In this document: positions 42,984 through 53,000 of the stretch, piece by piece
Numbering within the stretch: the stretch's first letter is position 1
How the letters are laid out: each line of letters opens with the position of its first letter
Source of the DNA: Sphaerisporangium viridialbum
GTDB lineage: Bacteria; Actinomycetota; Actinomycetes; Streptosporangiales; Streptosporangiaceae
Reading direction: 5' to 3'
Length of the DNA stretch: 64,000 bases
NCBI RefSeq assembly: GCF_049674955.1
Contig: NZ_CP187232.1
Location: 7,254,001 to 7,318,000 of the forward strand
Notes under the pieces: model-generated
Databases searched by the model: none
Told to the model about the DNA's origin: nothing
The model's input: the letters and a program-made list of their open reading frames with translations, nothing else
Made by a program: the position numbers and the translations under genes

Positions 42984-44518
42984 GCCGCTTCACCCTCACC
43001 CGCGGGTGGCCGCTCAGGGCCGGTCCCCGCGTGGATCAACCGTATGATCGCCTGGCTCATCCGGGCGTAGTCGTGGTCGTTGACCAGCTCGCCGCGGAGG
43101 CTGAAGTCGTTCATCACCGCGATCCGGTCGGCGAGGGTGACGATCTCCGGCAGGTCTGACGAGATCAGCAGCAGCGCCAGCCCGGAACCGGCCAGTTCGG
43201 CGATCAGCTCATGGAACGCCGCCTTGGTGCGAACGTCGATGCCGACCGTCGGTTCGTCCACGATCAGGATCTCGCAGTTGGCGGCGAGCCACTTCGCGAG
43301 GCTGACCTTCTGCTGGTTGCCGCCGGAGAGCTGGCCCGCGAGCTGGGAAGGCGAAGAGATCCGGATGCCCAGCCGGTTGACGTACTGGGCCACCAGGCGA
43401 CGTTCCGCCCCATCGGTCACCAGCCCGGCCCTGGCCAGGCCCCGCCACACGGTGACACCGACGTTGCGGGTGATCGGCTGGTCGAGGAAGAGGCCCTCTT
43501 CCTTGCGGTTCTCCGTCACGTAGCCGATCCGGTAGCGGCGAAGCGCATCACCGACATCGCGGATACGCACCGGACGGCCCTGCACCTCCACCGTTCCCGA
43601 CGTGATCCGGTCGAGCCCGAGCAGCGCCTTGGCCAGTTCGCTGCGGCCGGCCCCGACCAGGCCGTACAGTCCGAGGATCTCCCCCGGGCGTACGGACAGG
43701 GAGATGTCGCGGTGGCCCCGCGCGGTGCACACCTTGTCGAGTCGCAAGGCCGGCGCCGTCTCCGGGTCGACGTGACGCTCGGCGAGGCGGACCGAGGAGT
43801 ACGCTCGCCCGACCATGAGGTCGACGATCTGGTCCTGCGTATAGTCGGCGAGCGGCTTGGCCTCGGCCACGCTGCGCCCGTCGCGCAGCACGGTGACCGT
43901 GTCCGCGACCGCGAAGACCTCCTCCAGCTTGTGGCTCACCAGCACGACGGCGTGCCCGCTGTCGCGCAGCCTGCGCACGATCCCGTAGAGCCGGTCGGCC
44001 TCATCCCCGGTGAGCGACGCGGTCGGCTCGTCGAGCAGCAGCACCTTGCTGTCGACGCTCAGCGCCTTGGCGATCTCAACCAGCTGCGCCTGCGCCACGG
44101 ACAGCCGGGAGACCGGGGTGTCCGGGTCGAGGTCCAGGTCGAGCAGGTCAAGGCAGCGGCGGGCCTCGGCACGCATCCGCGCCCGGTCGACCAGCCCGAA
44201 GCGCCGCGGCAGGTGGTGCAGCACGATGTTCTCCGCGATGGAGAACTCGGGGATCAGGTTGCGCTCCTGGTGGACCACGCCGATGCCGGCCCGCTGGGCG
44301 TCGAGCGGCCCGTTCATGTGCAACTCGGTGTCGCCGAGCAGGACCCTCCCGCCGTCCGGCCGGTACACGCCGGTAATGATCTTGATGAGCGTGCTCTTGC
44401 CTGCGCCGTTCTCGCCCAGGAGGGCGTGCACGCTGCCCGCGGCGAGCCGCAGGGTGGCGCCGTCCAGCGCGCGCACTCCCGGGAACGTCTTCACCAGGCT
44501 CTCGGCGGTGAGCATCAT
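42980..44518 (-). CDS. sugar ABC transporter ATP-binding protein, two-domain
   Basis: 512 residues from the ATG at 44518 (ATGA overlap with the permease stop). Two ABC domains, as in RbsA/AraG/XylG proteins. Domain 1 has Walker A LLGENGAGKSTL and Walker B VLLLDEPTASLTGDEAD, with a degenerate signature (LSVAQAQLVEIAKAL). Domain 2 has a degenerate P-loop (LYGLVGAGRSEL), a proper signature QLSGGNQQKVSLAKWL and Walker B ILIVDEPTVGIDV. It powers the importer with the two permeases and the lipoprotein binding protein. Confidence 0.93.
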   Translation of the reverse strand: MMLTAESLVKTFPGVRALDGATLRLAAGSVHALLGENGAGKSTLIKIITGVYRPDGGRVLLGDTELHMNGPLDAQRAGIGVVHQERNLIPEFSIAENIVLHHLPRRFGLVDRARMRAEARRCLDLLDLDLDPDTPVSRLSVAQAQLVEIAKALSVDSKVLLLDEPTASLTGDEADRLYGIVRRLRDSGHAVVLVSHKLEEVFAVADTVTVLRDGRSVAEAKPLADYTQDQIVDLMVGRAYSSVRLAERHVDPETAPALRLDKVCTARGHRDISLSVRPGEILGLYGLVGAGRSELAKALLGLDRITSGTVEVQGRPVRIRDVGDALRRYRIGYVTENRKEEGLFLDQPITRNVGVTVWRGLARAGLVTDGAERRLVAQYVNRLGIRISSPSQLAGQLSGGNQQKVSLAKWLAANCEILIVDEPTVGIDVRTKAAFHELIAELAGSGLALLLISSDLPEIVTLADRIAVMNDFSLRGELVNDHDYARMSQAIIRLIHAGTGPERPPAGEGEAA

Positions 44519-45513
44519 GACGACCCCTTCGACAACTTCTGTCGTACGGTGCCGAGCAGCACCGCACCGAGGACGACCGCGCCGATGATCAGATCGATCC
44601 AGCGCGGGTTGATATCGAACTGCGCCTGCATGACGTCGACCAGCCGGACCAGGAACGCCGCAAGGCAGGTGCCGACAACGCTGACCACTCCGCCGGTGAG
44701 CGCCACCCCGCCGATGATCGGCGCGGCGAAGCTCGGCAGCAGCAGATCGTCGCCGATGCTGTAATTGACGGAGCCGGAGGCGGCGACCGTGATGATGGCG
44801 GCGACCCCGGCGAGCAGGCCGCTGAGCCCGTGCGCGATGACGATCGACCGGTCGTTGGAGACACCGGACAGCCGGGCGGCGAACGGGCTGCCGCCGGTTG
44901 CCAGCAACTGCCGGCCGGTGACCGTGCGGCCGAAGAACATGGCCACCAGGGCGGCCACCACCAGCGCGAGGACGAAGACGACCGGCAGGCCGAGCACTGA
45001 GGCGGTGCCGAGGTCGCGCAGCCCTTGCGAGTAGCCCTGGAAGGTGCCCGGGCCGTTCACCCCGTACCGCAGCCCCACGATGATCGTCATGGTGGCGAGG
45101 GTCACGATGAAGCCGTTGATCCGGGTGAACACGACGAGCAGCCCGTTGACGAGACCGGCGGCGAGGCCGACCCCGAGCGCGCCCAGCACGGCCAATGGGG
45201 CGGGCAGGCCGGCTTCGAGCATGAGCCATGCCGCGACCATGGCGCACAGGCCCGTGAGCGCGCCGACCGACAGGTTCATCTGGCCGATGGCCAGCACCAC
45301 CATCTGGGAGAGCCCGATGACGATCGGGACGGCGAGGAACCGGAAGAACGCGTCCAGCGTGCCGCGGGAGAGCAGATTGCCGTCCGTGGCGATGGCAAGC
45401 GCGACGAAGCCGGCGAGGGCGAGCACGGCGAGGGTGAACTCCGGCCGGACGGTGACCTCCTTGAGCCTCCCGCCGAGAGCGGTACGGCCGGCCGTCGTGG
45501 TACCGGTGCTCAT
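44515..45513 (-). CDS. sugar ABC transporter permease
   Basis: 332 residues, about 8-10 hydrophobic segments, BPD_transp_2 (RbsC-like) family: FLAVPIVIGLSQMVVLAIGQ, LSVGALTGLCAMVAAWLML, INGFIVTLATMTIIVGLRYG and GGVALTGGVVSVVGTCLAAFLVRLV. Overlaps the previous permease gene by 4 bp (ATGA). Confidence 0.92.
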   Translation of the reverse strand: MSTGTTTAGRTALGGRLKEVTVRPEFTLAVLALAGFVALAIATDGNLLSRGTLDAFFRFLAVPIVIGLSQMVVLAIGQMNLSVGALTGLCAMVAAWLMLEAGLPAPLAVLGALGVGLAAGLVNGLLVVFTRINGFIVTLATMTIIVGLRYGVNGPGTFQGYSQGLRDLGTASVLGLPVVFVLALVVAALVAMFFGRTVTGRQLLATGGSPFAARLSGVSNDRSIVIAHGLSGLLAGVAAIITVAASGSVNYSIGDDLLLPSFAAPIIGGVALTGGVVSVVGTCLAAFLVRLVDVMQAQFDINPRWIDLIIGAVVLGAVLLGTVRQKLSKGSS

Positions 45514-46580
45514 ACCCGCACCCCCCTTCGTTCTGCGACGACGTGGCGCACCCGGTCAAGCGACAGCGCGACCAGCAGCACCATGCCGATGTAGAGATTG
45601 AGCTGGTCGAGCTGGAACTGCAGCAGGTTCAGCCCCTTGTAGATGACCTGGGTGAGCGTCGCGCCCAGCACCGTGCCGAGGATGCTGACGGCGCCACCGG
45701 CCAGCAGCGTGCCGCCGAGCACCGGGCCGAGGAACGACGGCAGCAGGAACGAGTCGCCGATGCTCGCCGAGAACGCTCCGTTGTTCGCGGCGAGCAGGAA
45801 ACCGGCGAGCCCGGCGAGCAGCCCGCTGAGCGCGTGCGCCTGCACCACCCGGTTCCGGATGGGGATGCCGGACAGCTCGGCGGCCTTTCCGTTGGCGCCG
45901 GTCATCAGGATCTCGCGGCCCAGCCTGCTGAAGCGGAACAGCAACCCCACCACGAGCGCCGCGACAAGCGCGATCGGCACGACCAAGGGGATGTTGGGGC
46001 CGCAGATGTCGCCCGTGCAGTAGTCGGCGAACGTGTCGTTGCGCAGGGCATCCATGCCGGCGGGCTGACCGCTGAAGGCGACGCCGTCGGTGAACCGGCT
46101 GTAGAGGATCGTGATGAGACCCACCAGGGCGAAGTCCATCGCCAGCGTTACCACGAACGAGTTGACCCCGGTACGCGAGATGATCAGCCCGGCGAGCGCG
46201 CCCAGCAACATCCCGACGATCAGCCCGATCACCAGGCTGATCACCAGCGGCAAGCCGAGCCGGTCATAGGCGAGCCCCATGGCGAACGCGCTCATCGCGG
46301 CCATGCGGCCGACGGCCATGTTCATGTGCCCGAGCGACAGGACCGCCAGCTGGGAGAGGCCGACCACCGCGTACACGCTGATGTCCGACTGCAGCGGCAC
46401 CAGCGTGAGCGTGGTGTCCATGAACGCGGGACGCAGCGCGGTGAAGAGCGCGACGAGGGCGATCAGCAGGATGAGCAGGCCGATGCGCGGGTTGGCCCAG
46501 AGCGGCATCATCGACGTCCTGCGCGGTTCCGGCGAGCCCGCCGCCGGCGCCTCGGATGGAGACGTGGTCTGCGTGCTCAC
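45510..46580 (-). CDS. sugar ABC transporter permease
   Basis: 356 residues, RbsC-like, related to but distinct from the next permease, so the channel is probably a heterodimer. Seen: YAVVGLSQLAVLSLGHMNMA, LIVGMLLGALAGLIISRTGV, NSFVVTLAMDFALVGLITIL and GGTLLAGGAVSILGTVLGAT. N-terminal 30 residues are hydrophilic. Start overlaps the enolase stop by 4 bp. Confidence 0.92.
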   Translation of the reverse strand: MSTQTTSPSEAPAAGSPEPRRTSMMPLWANPRIGLLILLIALVALFTALRPAFMDTTLTLVPLQSDISVYAVVGLSQLAVLSLGHMNMAVGRMAAMSAFAMGLAYDRLGLPLVISLVIGLIVGMLLGALAGLIISRTGVNSFVVTLAMDFALVGLITILYSRFTDGVAFSGQPAGMDALRNDTFADYCTGDICGPNIPLVVPIALVAALVVGLLFRFSRLGREILMTGANGKAAELSGIPIRNRVVQAHALSGLLAGLAGFLLAANNGAFSASIGDSFLLPSFLGPVLGGTLLAGGAVSILGTVLGATLTQVIYKGLNLLQFQLDQLNLYIGMVLLVALSLDRVRHVVAERRGVRV

Positions 46581-47662
46581 CGGACTCTCCGGTCGTCGAT
46601 CGCGTCACGGTCCCACTCGATGCCGAGCCCCGGAGTCGTAGGCGGCAGGGCGTGCCCGTCGACGATTTCGGTCTCCCGGCGGGTGATCGCCCTGAGCTGT
46701 GGGATGTGCTCCAGGTAGCGGCTGTTCGGCACGGCGCAGCAGAGGCTCACGTGCAGCTCCATGAGGAAGTGCGGGCAGACCGGCACGTTGTACGCCTCGG
46801 CCAGGTGCGCGACCTTGAGCCACGGGGTGATTCCGCCGATGCGCGCCACGTCCACCTGTACGATGCCGGCCGCCTGCCGGTGGAGATACTCGCGGAACTG
46901 CGCCACCGAGTAGAGCGACTCTCCGACCGCAACGGGGATCGAGGCGGACGCGGCCAGCGCCTGGTGTCCGGAGACGTCATCGCTCGGCAGCGGCTCCTCG
47001 AACCAGTAGGGGTCAAACGGTTCGAGGAGCCGTGCCCGCCTGATGGCTTCCGCGGCGGTGAGTGACTGGTTGGCGTCGAGCATCAGGTCGAAGTTCTGCC
47101 CGACGGCCGCGCGGACGGCGGCCAGCCGTTCCGCGTCCTCCACGGGAGAGCGACCGATCTTGAGCTTCACCCCGGGCCAGCCCGCGGCCTTGCTGGCCTT
47201 CGCACCGGTGATGAGCTCCTCGGTGGTGAGGTGCAGCCAGCCCCCCTCGGTGTCGTACAGCGGGATGCGGTCCTTCGCACCACCCGCGAGCACCCACAGC
47301 GGCTGTCCCGCGTCGCGGCACCGCCAGTCCCACAGGGCCGTGTCGACGGCGGCGAGGGCGAGGGAGGTGATCGCCCCGACCGTGGTCGCCCGGGTCGCGG
47401 CGAACAGGTCGTGCCACACCGACTCAACCCGACGAGCGTCCGCGCCTACCAGCCTCGGTAACAGGTAGTCGCGCAGCAGGGCGAGCACGGCCGTACCACC
47501 GGTGCCGATCGTGTACGAGTAGCCGGTGCCGGTGCCGCCGTCGTCGGTCTGGATCTCGACGAAGACGGTCTCCTGCTTGATGAACGACTGGACGGCGTCC
47601 GTGCGTACGGTCTCGACCTCCAGGTCGACGAGATACGCCTCGGCGTGAGTGATCGCGGGCAA
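46577..47662 (-). CDS. second enolase-superfamily (mandelate racemase-type) sugar-acid dehydratase
   Basis: 361 residues. KxK motif GVKLKIGR, metal ligands in LMLDANQSL, YWFEEPLPSDD and VAVGESLYS, catalytic His region CPHFLMELH. It is distinct from the L-fuconate dehydratase gene six genes downstream. Its capping domain (VQSFIKQETVFVEIQTDDG, GYSYTIGTGGTAVLALL) points to a dehydratase or epimerase of another aldonate or aldarate, such as galactonate- or talarate-like acids. This suggests the operon handles a second sugar. Specificity inferred only. Confidence 0.85.
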   Translation of the reverse strand: MPAITHAEAYLVDLEVETVRTDAVQSFIKQETVFVEIQTDDGGTGTGYSYTIGTGGTAVLALLRDYLLPRLVGADARRVESVWHDLFAATRATTVGAITSLALAAVDTALWDWRCRDAGQPLWVLAGGAKDRIPLYDTEGGWLHLTTEELITGAKASKAAGWPGVKLKIGRSPVEDAERLAAVRAAVGQNFDLMLDANQSLTAAEAIRRARLLEPFDPYWFEEPLPSDDVSGHQALAASASIPVAVGESLYSVAQFREYLHRQAAGIVQVDVARIGGITPWLKVAHLAEAYNVPVCPHFLMELHVSLCCAVPNSRYLEHIPQLRAITRRETEIVDGHALPPTTPGLGIEWDRDAIDDRRVR

Positions 47663-47689
47663 GGGGAGGCTCCTACTGGGCGTGAAGGA

Positions 47690-48745
47690 CTACTTGCAGG
47701 ACAGGTACTGGCTGTCGAACGTCTTCTTCAGCTCGTCCGTCTTCGCCTGCCGGTCGGTGTCATAGGTGTCGACGTTGGCCTTGTCGACGACGAAGGAGCC
47801 GGAGTCGATGATCACTCCCGACTCCGTCATCGTGCAGCCGCCCGCGAGCTTCATCAACGCATACGACCCGACGGACGCCTGGCCGACCGGGTTCTGCAGC
47901 ACGGAGGCGGCGACCGATCCGTCCCGGATGGCGGCGAGGATGGTCTTGTCGTCGTCGATCGCGACGACCTTGATCGGCAGCTTGGCCTGCTTAACGCCCT
48001 CGGCGGAGGCGACCGCGGGGTTGTAGGCCGTGTTGACGATGCCCTGGATCTGGTCGCCCTTGGCGGCGAGGAGGTCGGCGACGGCCTTCTGCGCCGTCTG
48101 CAGGTCCTTGTCCACGTCGGTCACGGTCTGCAGGAGCTTGACCTTCCCGCCGGTCTCGTCGACCGCCTTCTGCACCCCGGCGATGCGGCGCTGGGTGTTG
48201 GAGTCCACCTTGTTGCCGGTCAGGTGCACGAGGTTGCCCTGGCCGCCCATGGCCTGGATCGCGGCCTGCGCCGCCTTGTAGGCGGCCAGCTCGACGTCGG
48301 TGGACAGGCAGAACTCCGCCTTGTTGACGCTGCCGGCCGGACAGGACGCCAGCGAGGCGACCCAGAAGCCCTGCTTCTTGAGGTCGTCGAAGGTGGCGTT
48401 GATGTTCTCCGGGGAGACGCCGAAGATGCCGAAGGCGTTGTAGCCCTGCGCGGCGAGGGACTTCAGCACGTCGTTCTGCTTGGTCTGGTCCCAGTTGGAG
48501 GTCTCGTTGAAGGTGGCGTCGCCGAGGCCCAGATCGGTCTTCACCTTGGCGGCCTCGTCCTTCCACGGCTGGAAGTAGGGGTGTGCCCCACCGGGGACCA
48601 GGGCGATTTTGACCTGGGCAGGCGTCCGGGTGGTCGCACCGGCCGTCGCTGTGTCGTCGCTCTTCTTGGTGCAGCCGGCGGTGGCAGCGGCGGTGAGCAC
48701 CAGAGCGACAGCCAGTCCGCCGAGCCGAGTGAGGGGTAGATTCAT
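47690..48745 (-). CDS. sugar-binding lipoprotein of the ABC importer
   Basis: 351 residues. Lipoprotein signal with lipobox ATAGC (Cys about residue 25), then a periplasmic-binding-protein type 1 fold: KIALVPGGAHPYFQPWKDEA, GYNAFGIFGVSPENINATFD, IVNTAYNPAVASAEGVKQA and IKVVAIDDDKTILAAIRDGS. First gene of the operon; the sugar is inferred to be L-fucose or a related deoxy sugar. Confidence 0.92.
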   Translation of the reverse strand: MNLPLTRLGGLAVALVLTAAATAGCTKKSDDTATAGATTRTPAQVKIALVPGGAHPYFQPWKDEAAKVKTDLGLGDATFNETSNWDQTKQNDVLKSLAAQGYNAFGIFGVSPENINATFDDLKKQGFWVASLASCPAGSVNKAEFCLSTDVELAAYKAAQAAIQAMGGQGNLVHLTGNKVDSNTQRRIAGVQKAVDETGGKVKLLQTVTDVDKDLQTAQKAVADLLAAKGDQIQGIVNTAYNPAVASAEGVKQAKLPIKVVAIDDDKTILAAIRDGSVAASVLQNPVGQASVGSYALMKLAGGCTMTESGVIIDSGSFVVDKANVDTYDTDRQAKTDELKKTFDSQYLSCK

Positions 48746-48768
48746 GACTGCACCTCTCCGAGGGATAG

Positions 48769-48780
48769 ATCCTATAGGAT
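48769..48780. promoter_or_regulatory. palindrome ATCCTATAGGAT, candidate GntR operator
   Basis: Perfect 12-bp palindrome in the 123-bp divergent gap between the importer lipoprotein gene and the GntR regulator. Its core TCCTATAGG recurs in the leader of the secreted beta-helix enzyme (50007-50015). Confidence 0.65.
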
Positions 48781-48868
48781 GTTCCCCGGATGTATAGTCC
48801 GCCCCGGCGAGGTCGTCAAGACCTGATACCCGGGGAAATGTTCCGACTTCGTAGGAAGATTGGGCTGG

Positions 48869-49543
48869 ATGGCACCCCCCAAACCGATCCGACTCAGGCG
48901 GTCCACGCTCGGCGACGATGTGTATGACACGCTCAGGGCGCTAATCCTCGAGCACAGCATGCAGCCTGGCGACCGCGTCAACATCGACGCGCTGGCCCGC
49001 GAACTCGACGTCTCCCCCACACCCGTCCGCGAAGCGCTGGCCCGCCTCGAGGCCGACGGGCTGGTCCGCAAGCGCCCCCTCGTCGGCTACACCATCAGCC
49101 CCCTGCTCACCCGCGCCGAGTTCACCCACATGTTCGAGTTGCGGCTGCTGCTCGAGTGCGCCGCCGCACGATGGGCCGCCGAGCGAGCCTCCCCCGAGCA
49201 CCGCGAGGCGATCGCCGCGGAGGCCGCCACATCGATAGCGCCGGAGGGGGACGACCCCGACGGCTGGCGCTGGCATGCGGCCTTCACCACGCACGACGCC
49301 CGGTTCCATAACCTCATCGCCGAGGCGTCGGGCAACCCCTTGCTCCGCGACGGCCTCGACCGCTTGCATGTCCATCTCCACCTGCACCGGCGGTACTTCC
49401 CCTACACCCAGGCCGGCACGACAGGCGAGGAGCACCAGCGTGTCGCCGCCGCCATCCAGGCCGGCCGCCCCGACGACGCAGAAGAGGCCATGCGTGAGCA
49501 TCTGACCAGGGCACGCGAGCGGCAGCTTCCGGCCTTCGACTGA
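48869..49543 (+). CDS. GntR-family (FCD) regulator, probable fucose-regulon repressor
   Basis: 224 residues from the ATG at 48869. N-terminal winged helix: STLGDDVYDTLRALILEHSM, LARELDVSPTPVREALARLE, GLVRKRPLVGYTISPL. The C-terminal FCD ligand domain is all-helical with the metal/ligand His and Asp residues in FTTHDARFHNLIAEASGNPL and HLHLHRRYF. Divergent from the operon and next to a perfect palindrome, so autoregulation and control of the operon are likely. Confidence 0.88.
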   Translation: MAPPKPIRLRRSTLGDDVYDTLRALILEHSMQPGDRVNIDALARELDVSPTPVREALARLEADGLVRKRPLVGYTISPLLTRAEFTHMFELRLLLECAAARWAAERASPEHREAIAAEAATSIAPEGDDPDGWRWHAAFTTHDARFHNLIAEASGNPLLRDGLDRLHVHLHLHRRYFPYTQAGTTGEEHQRVAAAIQAGRPDDAEEAMREHLTRARERQLPAFD

Positions 49544-49550
49544 TTCCGGA

Positions 49551-49860
49551 CAAGGCACCGCGCAGCTCGAGTCCGAGGGCCTGGCCCGCAAGGAGCAGCT
49601 GCGCGGCTCCTTCACCACACCGGTCCTGACACCCCGGCGGATCGCCGAACTCGCCGGCGACAAGCAACTGTTTCAGGCGTTCGTCAGGACCAACTGCCAC
49701 CTGCATCTGTTCGCCAGCGCTACAGCATGCGGCTCGGCACCGCGATCATCGCGGAACATCAGGCCATCGCAGCAGGCGACGCGGATCTGGCCACGCTCGC
49801 GGCCGCCTCTGGCCGGGCATTCGCCACCGTTTGCCGTCGCGCACCGCGGAGCGCCCGCGA
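49551..49860 (+). pseudogene. remnant of a second GntR/FCD regulator
   Basis: Degenerate frames read AQLESEGLARKEQLRGSFTT, then RRIAELAGDKQLFQAFVRTN; after a frame change, RYSMRLGTAIIAEHQAIAAG and DADLATLAAASGRAF. This is the tail of a GntR FCD domain with the wing of its HTH. No start codon, and at least one frameshift near 49725. Confidence 0.5.
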
Positions 49861-50006
49861 TGGCGCTGGTGCGCTGCGTTCAGCCGCGGCGTTTCGTGTC
49901 GCGAAGGGCTGACGTCTTCATCGCGAGCCGCCACTCTGAGTGTCGCCATGTTACGCCGGGTTTTATCTTGACCTTCGTACACCGGCCCTGCATTCTAGAT
50001 AAAATT

Positions 50007-50015
50007 TCCTATAGG
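50007..50015. promoter_or_regulatory. TCCTATAGG element, candidate GntR operator
   Basis: TCCTATAGG, identical over 9 bp to the core of the palindrome at 48769-48780, located 25 bp before the GTG start of the secreted beta-helix enzyme. Confidence 0.55.
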
Positions 50016-50039
50016 TTCCGTGCAGACTGGGAGTCCCCC

Positions 50040-53000
50040 GTGATCCGCCCCCCCACTCCACGACCGCTTACAAGCCCTCCCGCAGCCAAACGGTCCTCGT
50101 CCTCACCGCGCTGTGCCCCGTCAGCCGGACGCGGCACCGGCACCCGGCGTGGTCTGTATCTCGGCACCATCATCGCGATGGTGCTCGGCTTGGCAGCCGT
50201 CGCGGTCGGCGCCCCGGGCTACGCTGCCGCCGAGGCGGCGCACCGTATCTACGCGGCCCCGCACGGCACAGGCACTGCGTGCACCGCCGACAAGCCCTGC
50301 TCGATCCAGCAGGCGCAACTCTCCGCGCGGACCGCTGCGGCCGGCATGGACTCTGACATCCACGTGCTGCTGGCTGGAGGTACCTACTACCTCGCCGAAC
50401 CGCTCACCTTCACCTCGGCCGACTCCGGCCGTAACGGGTCCCGGATCGTGTGGAAGCCCGCAGGTCCGCAGCGGCCCATCCTCTCCGGCGGCATCCCGCT
50501 GAGCGGCTGGGCGCCGGCCGCGGACGCCCCCAACCGCTGGAGCGTCGACGTCCCCGATGGGATCAGCACCCGCGGGCTCTATGCCAATGACGTCCGAGTG
50601 CCACGCTCGCGGGGCACCAACCCCGTGACGCTGACCCGCACGACGCCGACCTCGAACTTCGCCAGCGGCGGCTACACCGCAGCCAACTCCTCGCTCGCGT
50701 CGTGGCGGAACCCCGACCAGATCGAGTTCGTCTACGACAACCACCAGGCCTGGGGCCAGAGCCGCTGCCTGGTCGGCAGCATCGTGGGCACCGCGGTGAC
50801 GATGTCGCAGCCCTGCTGGCAGAACACCCAGCGCCGCTCCTCGCCGATCGGCCAGGGCAACGACAACCCGTCCGGCGGCTTCCCAAGCTTGGCGGCGAAC
50901 TCCCAGCCCACCTGGATCGAGAACGCCTTCGAGCTCATGAAGGCGGGCGACTGGTACTACGACAAGTCCCTGCACAAGGTCTACTACTGGCCCAAGAGCG
51001 GTGAGGACCCCGCGTCCATGACCTTCGTGCTCGCCGTCAACGAGCACGTCGTCCACAGCGAGGCGAGTTGGACCGATCCACTTGCCAACGTGACGTTCAC
51101 GGGCATCGAGTACGCGCACACCACCTGGTACCAGCCGAGCACCAACGTCGGTTTCTCCCAGATCCAGGCGAGCAACACCGTCACGCTGCCGAACGGCTAC
51201 AACTTCCAGGGCCTGTGCCAGTACGTGACCAACCCGCCTGTCTTCCCACCGGCCGGCGAACTGCCCGGCCAGTGCCCCACCGAGAACTACACACCGCCGA
51301 CCGCGGCGGTGCAGCTGAGCGGCACGAAGAACGTCCAGTTCCTCAACAGCAGGTTCCGCCACATCGGCAACGCCGGCTTGTGGCTCTACCACGGCGCCAA
51401 CGGCGACCTCGTCGAGGGCAACGAGTTCACTGACATCTCCAGCAACGGCCTCGTGCTCGGTGCGATGGACGACCCGCTGCCGCTCGACGACGACACGGAC
51501 GAGATCGCGATCAACAACTCGATCCGCAACAACTACCTGCACAACGTGGCCGAGGAGTTCTCCGGCGGCGTGGGCATCTCGGTGTACTACACGAGAGGCA
51601 CCGTCGTGGAGCACAACCAGCTGATGGACATGCCGTACACCGGCGTGAGCTTCGGCTGGGGCGGCCACCACATCGATATCAACCACCTGACCGCGGACCC
51701 GAGCATCAACCAGGACAACGCGATCCGCAACAACGTCTTCATCAACACGATGCGTGACCGCAGCGATGGTGGGCCGATGTACACCCAGGGCCACCAGTCG
51801 AACAACACCTGGGAACACGCGCTGCAGGTCACCGGAAACGTCGCGTTCAGCAACCCCGGCCCGCGGTACTTCTTCTACCACGACGAGGGCAGCAGCTACA
51901 TCCTGCTCGACGGCAACGCCGAGTACGGCAACGGCGGCGGCTTCAACGGCGGCTGCACCACACCCGGCCCGGTTCGGGTCACGAACAACTACCGGGTGGG
52001 CGCGATCAACAGCAACATCTGCAGCTTCAACGGCCCGGCGGCGAACTTCACGAGCCAGGGCAACGTCCAGATCTCCGGCAACCCGAGCCCCGGCGTCATC
52101 CCGAACTCGCTGCTTTCCAACGCCGGCCTGCAGACGGCCTACCAGCACCTGCTGTACCAGCAGCCGCCGCGGATCTACATCGTGAGCGACCCCGACTCCG
52201 CCGCCGGCACGCTGATCTCCGGGTCCGGCTTCAGCCCGGACTCCCAGGTGGCCATCGGCGACTATCCCGCGAAGCTCGTGCAGTACGTCTCGCCCAACTA
52301 CCTCATCGCGCACTTCGCCCCTGGCAAGACCAAGGGTGACCTCACCGTCACCAACGCGGCAGGCGTCGGGACCAAGTCTGGCCTGGTCGGCGGTAACAAC
52401 GTCGCCCTCGGCAAGCCGGCGTCCCAGATCTCCACGCTGACCGGCTACGGCGACCTGAGCGCGGGCAAGGGCGTGGACGGCAACACCAGCGGCGACTACA
52501 CGCAGCAGGCGATGGCTCACACCAACTCCGCTGCCAACGCCTGGTGGCGAGTCGACCTGGGCCAGGTGTACAACCTCGACAAGATCCAGGTGTGGAACCG
52601 GACGGGCGCCCAGGCAGAGGTGGACCGCGACAAGGACTACTGGGTACTAGTGTCCAGCACCCCATTCACCGACGACAAGCCGGCTGCGGCATGGGCGGCG
52701 ACGCCCGGGGTCTGGTCGTTCCATGACACCGGCACCATGGGCCGGCCCACCACCATCAGCGGGCCGATGACCGGCCGCTACATCCAGGTACAGCTCAGCG
52801 GGACCAACTACCTGGTCGTGGCCGAGCTGATGGCCTTCACGGCCGAGACGGCGCCGCCCCCGCCGGTCATCACGTCGCCGGCCGACGCCTCGGCGGGCGA
52901 CGGCGTGGTCACGGTCACAGGCTCCGCCGAACGGTGGTCGACCATCGCCGTCAGGGACGGCAGCACAACGGTCTGCACCACCGAGGCCGACCTCACCGGC

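Noticed and set aside
48860..48868. TTG start for the GntR regulator at 48860
   Set aside because: The ATG at 48869 is closer to the normal start of the family and keeps the HTH intact.
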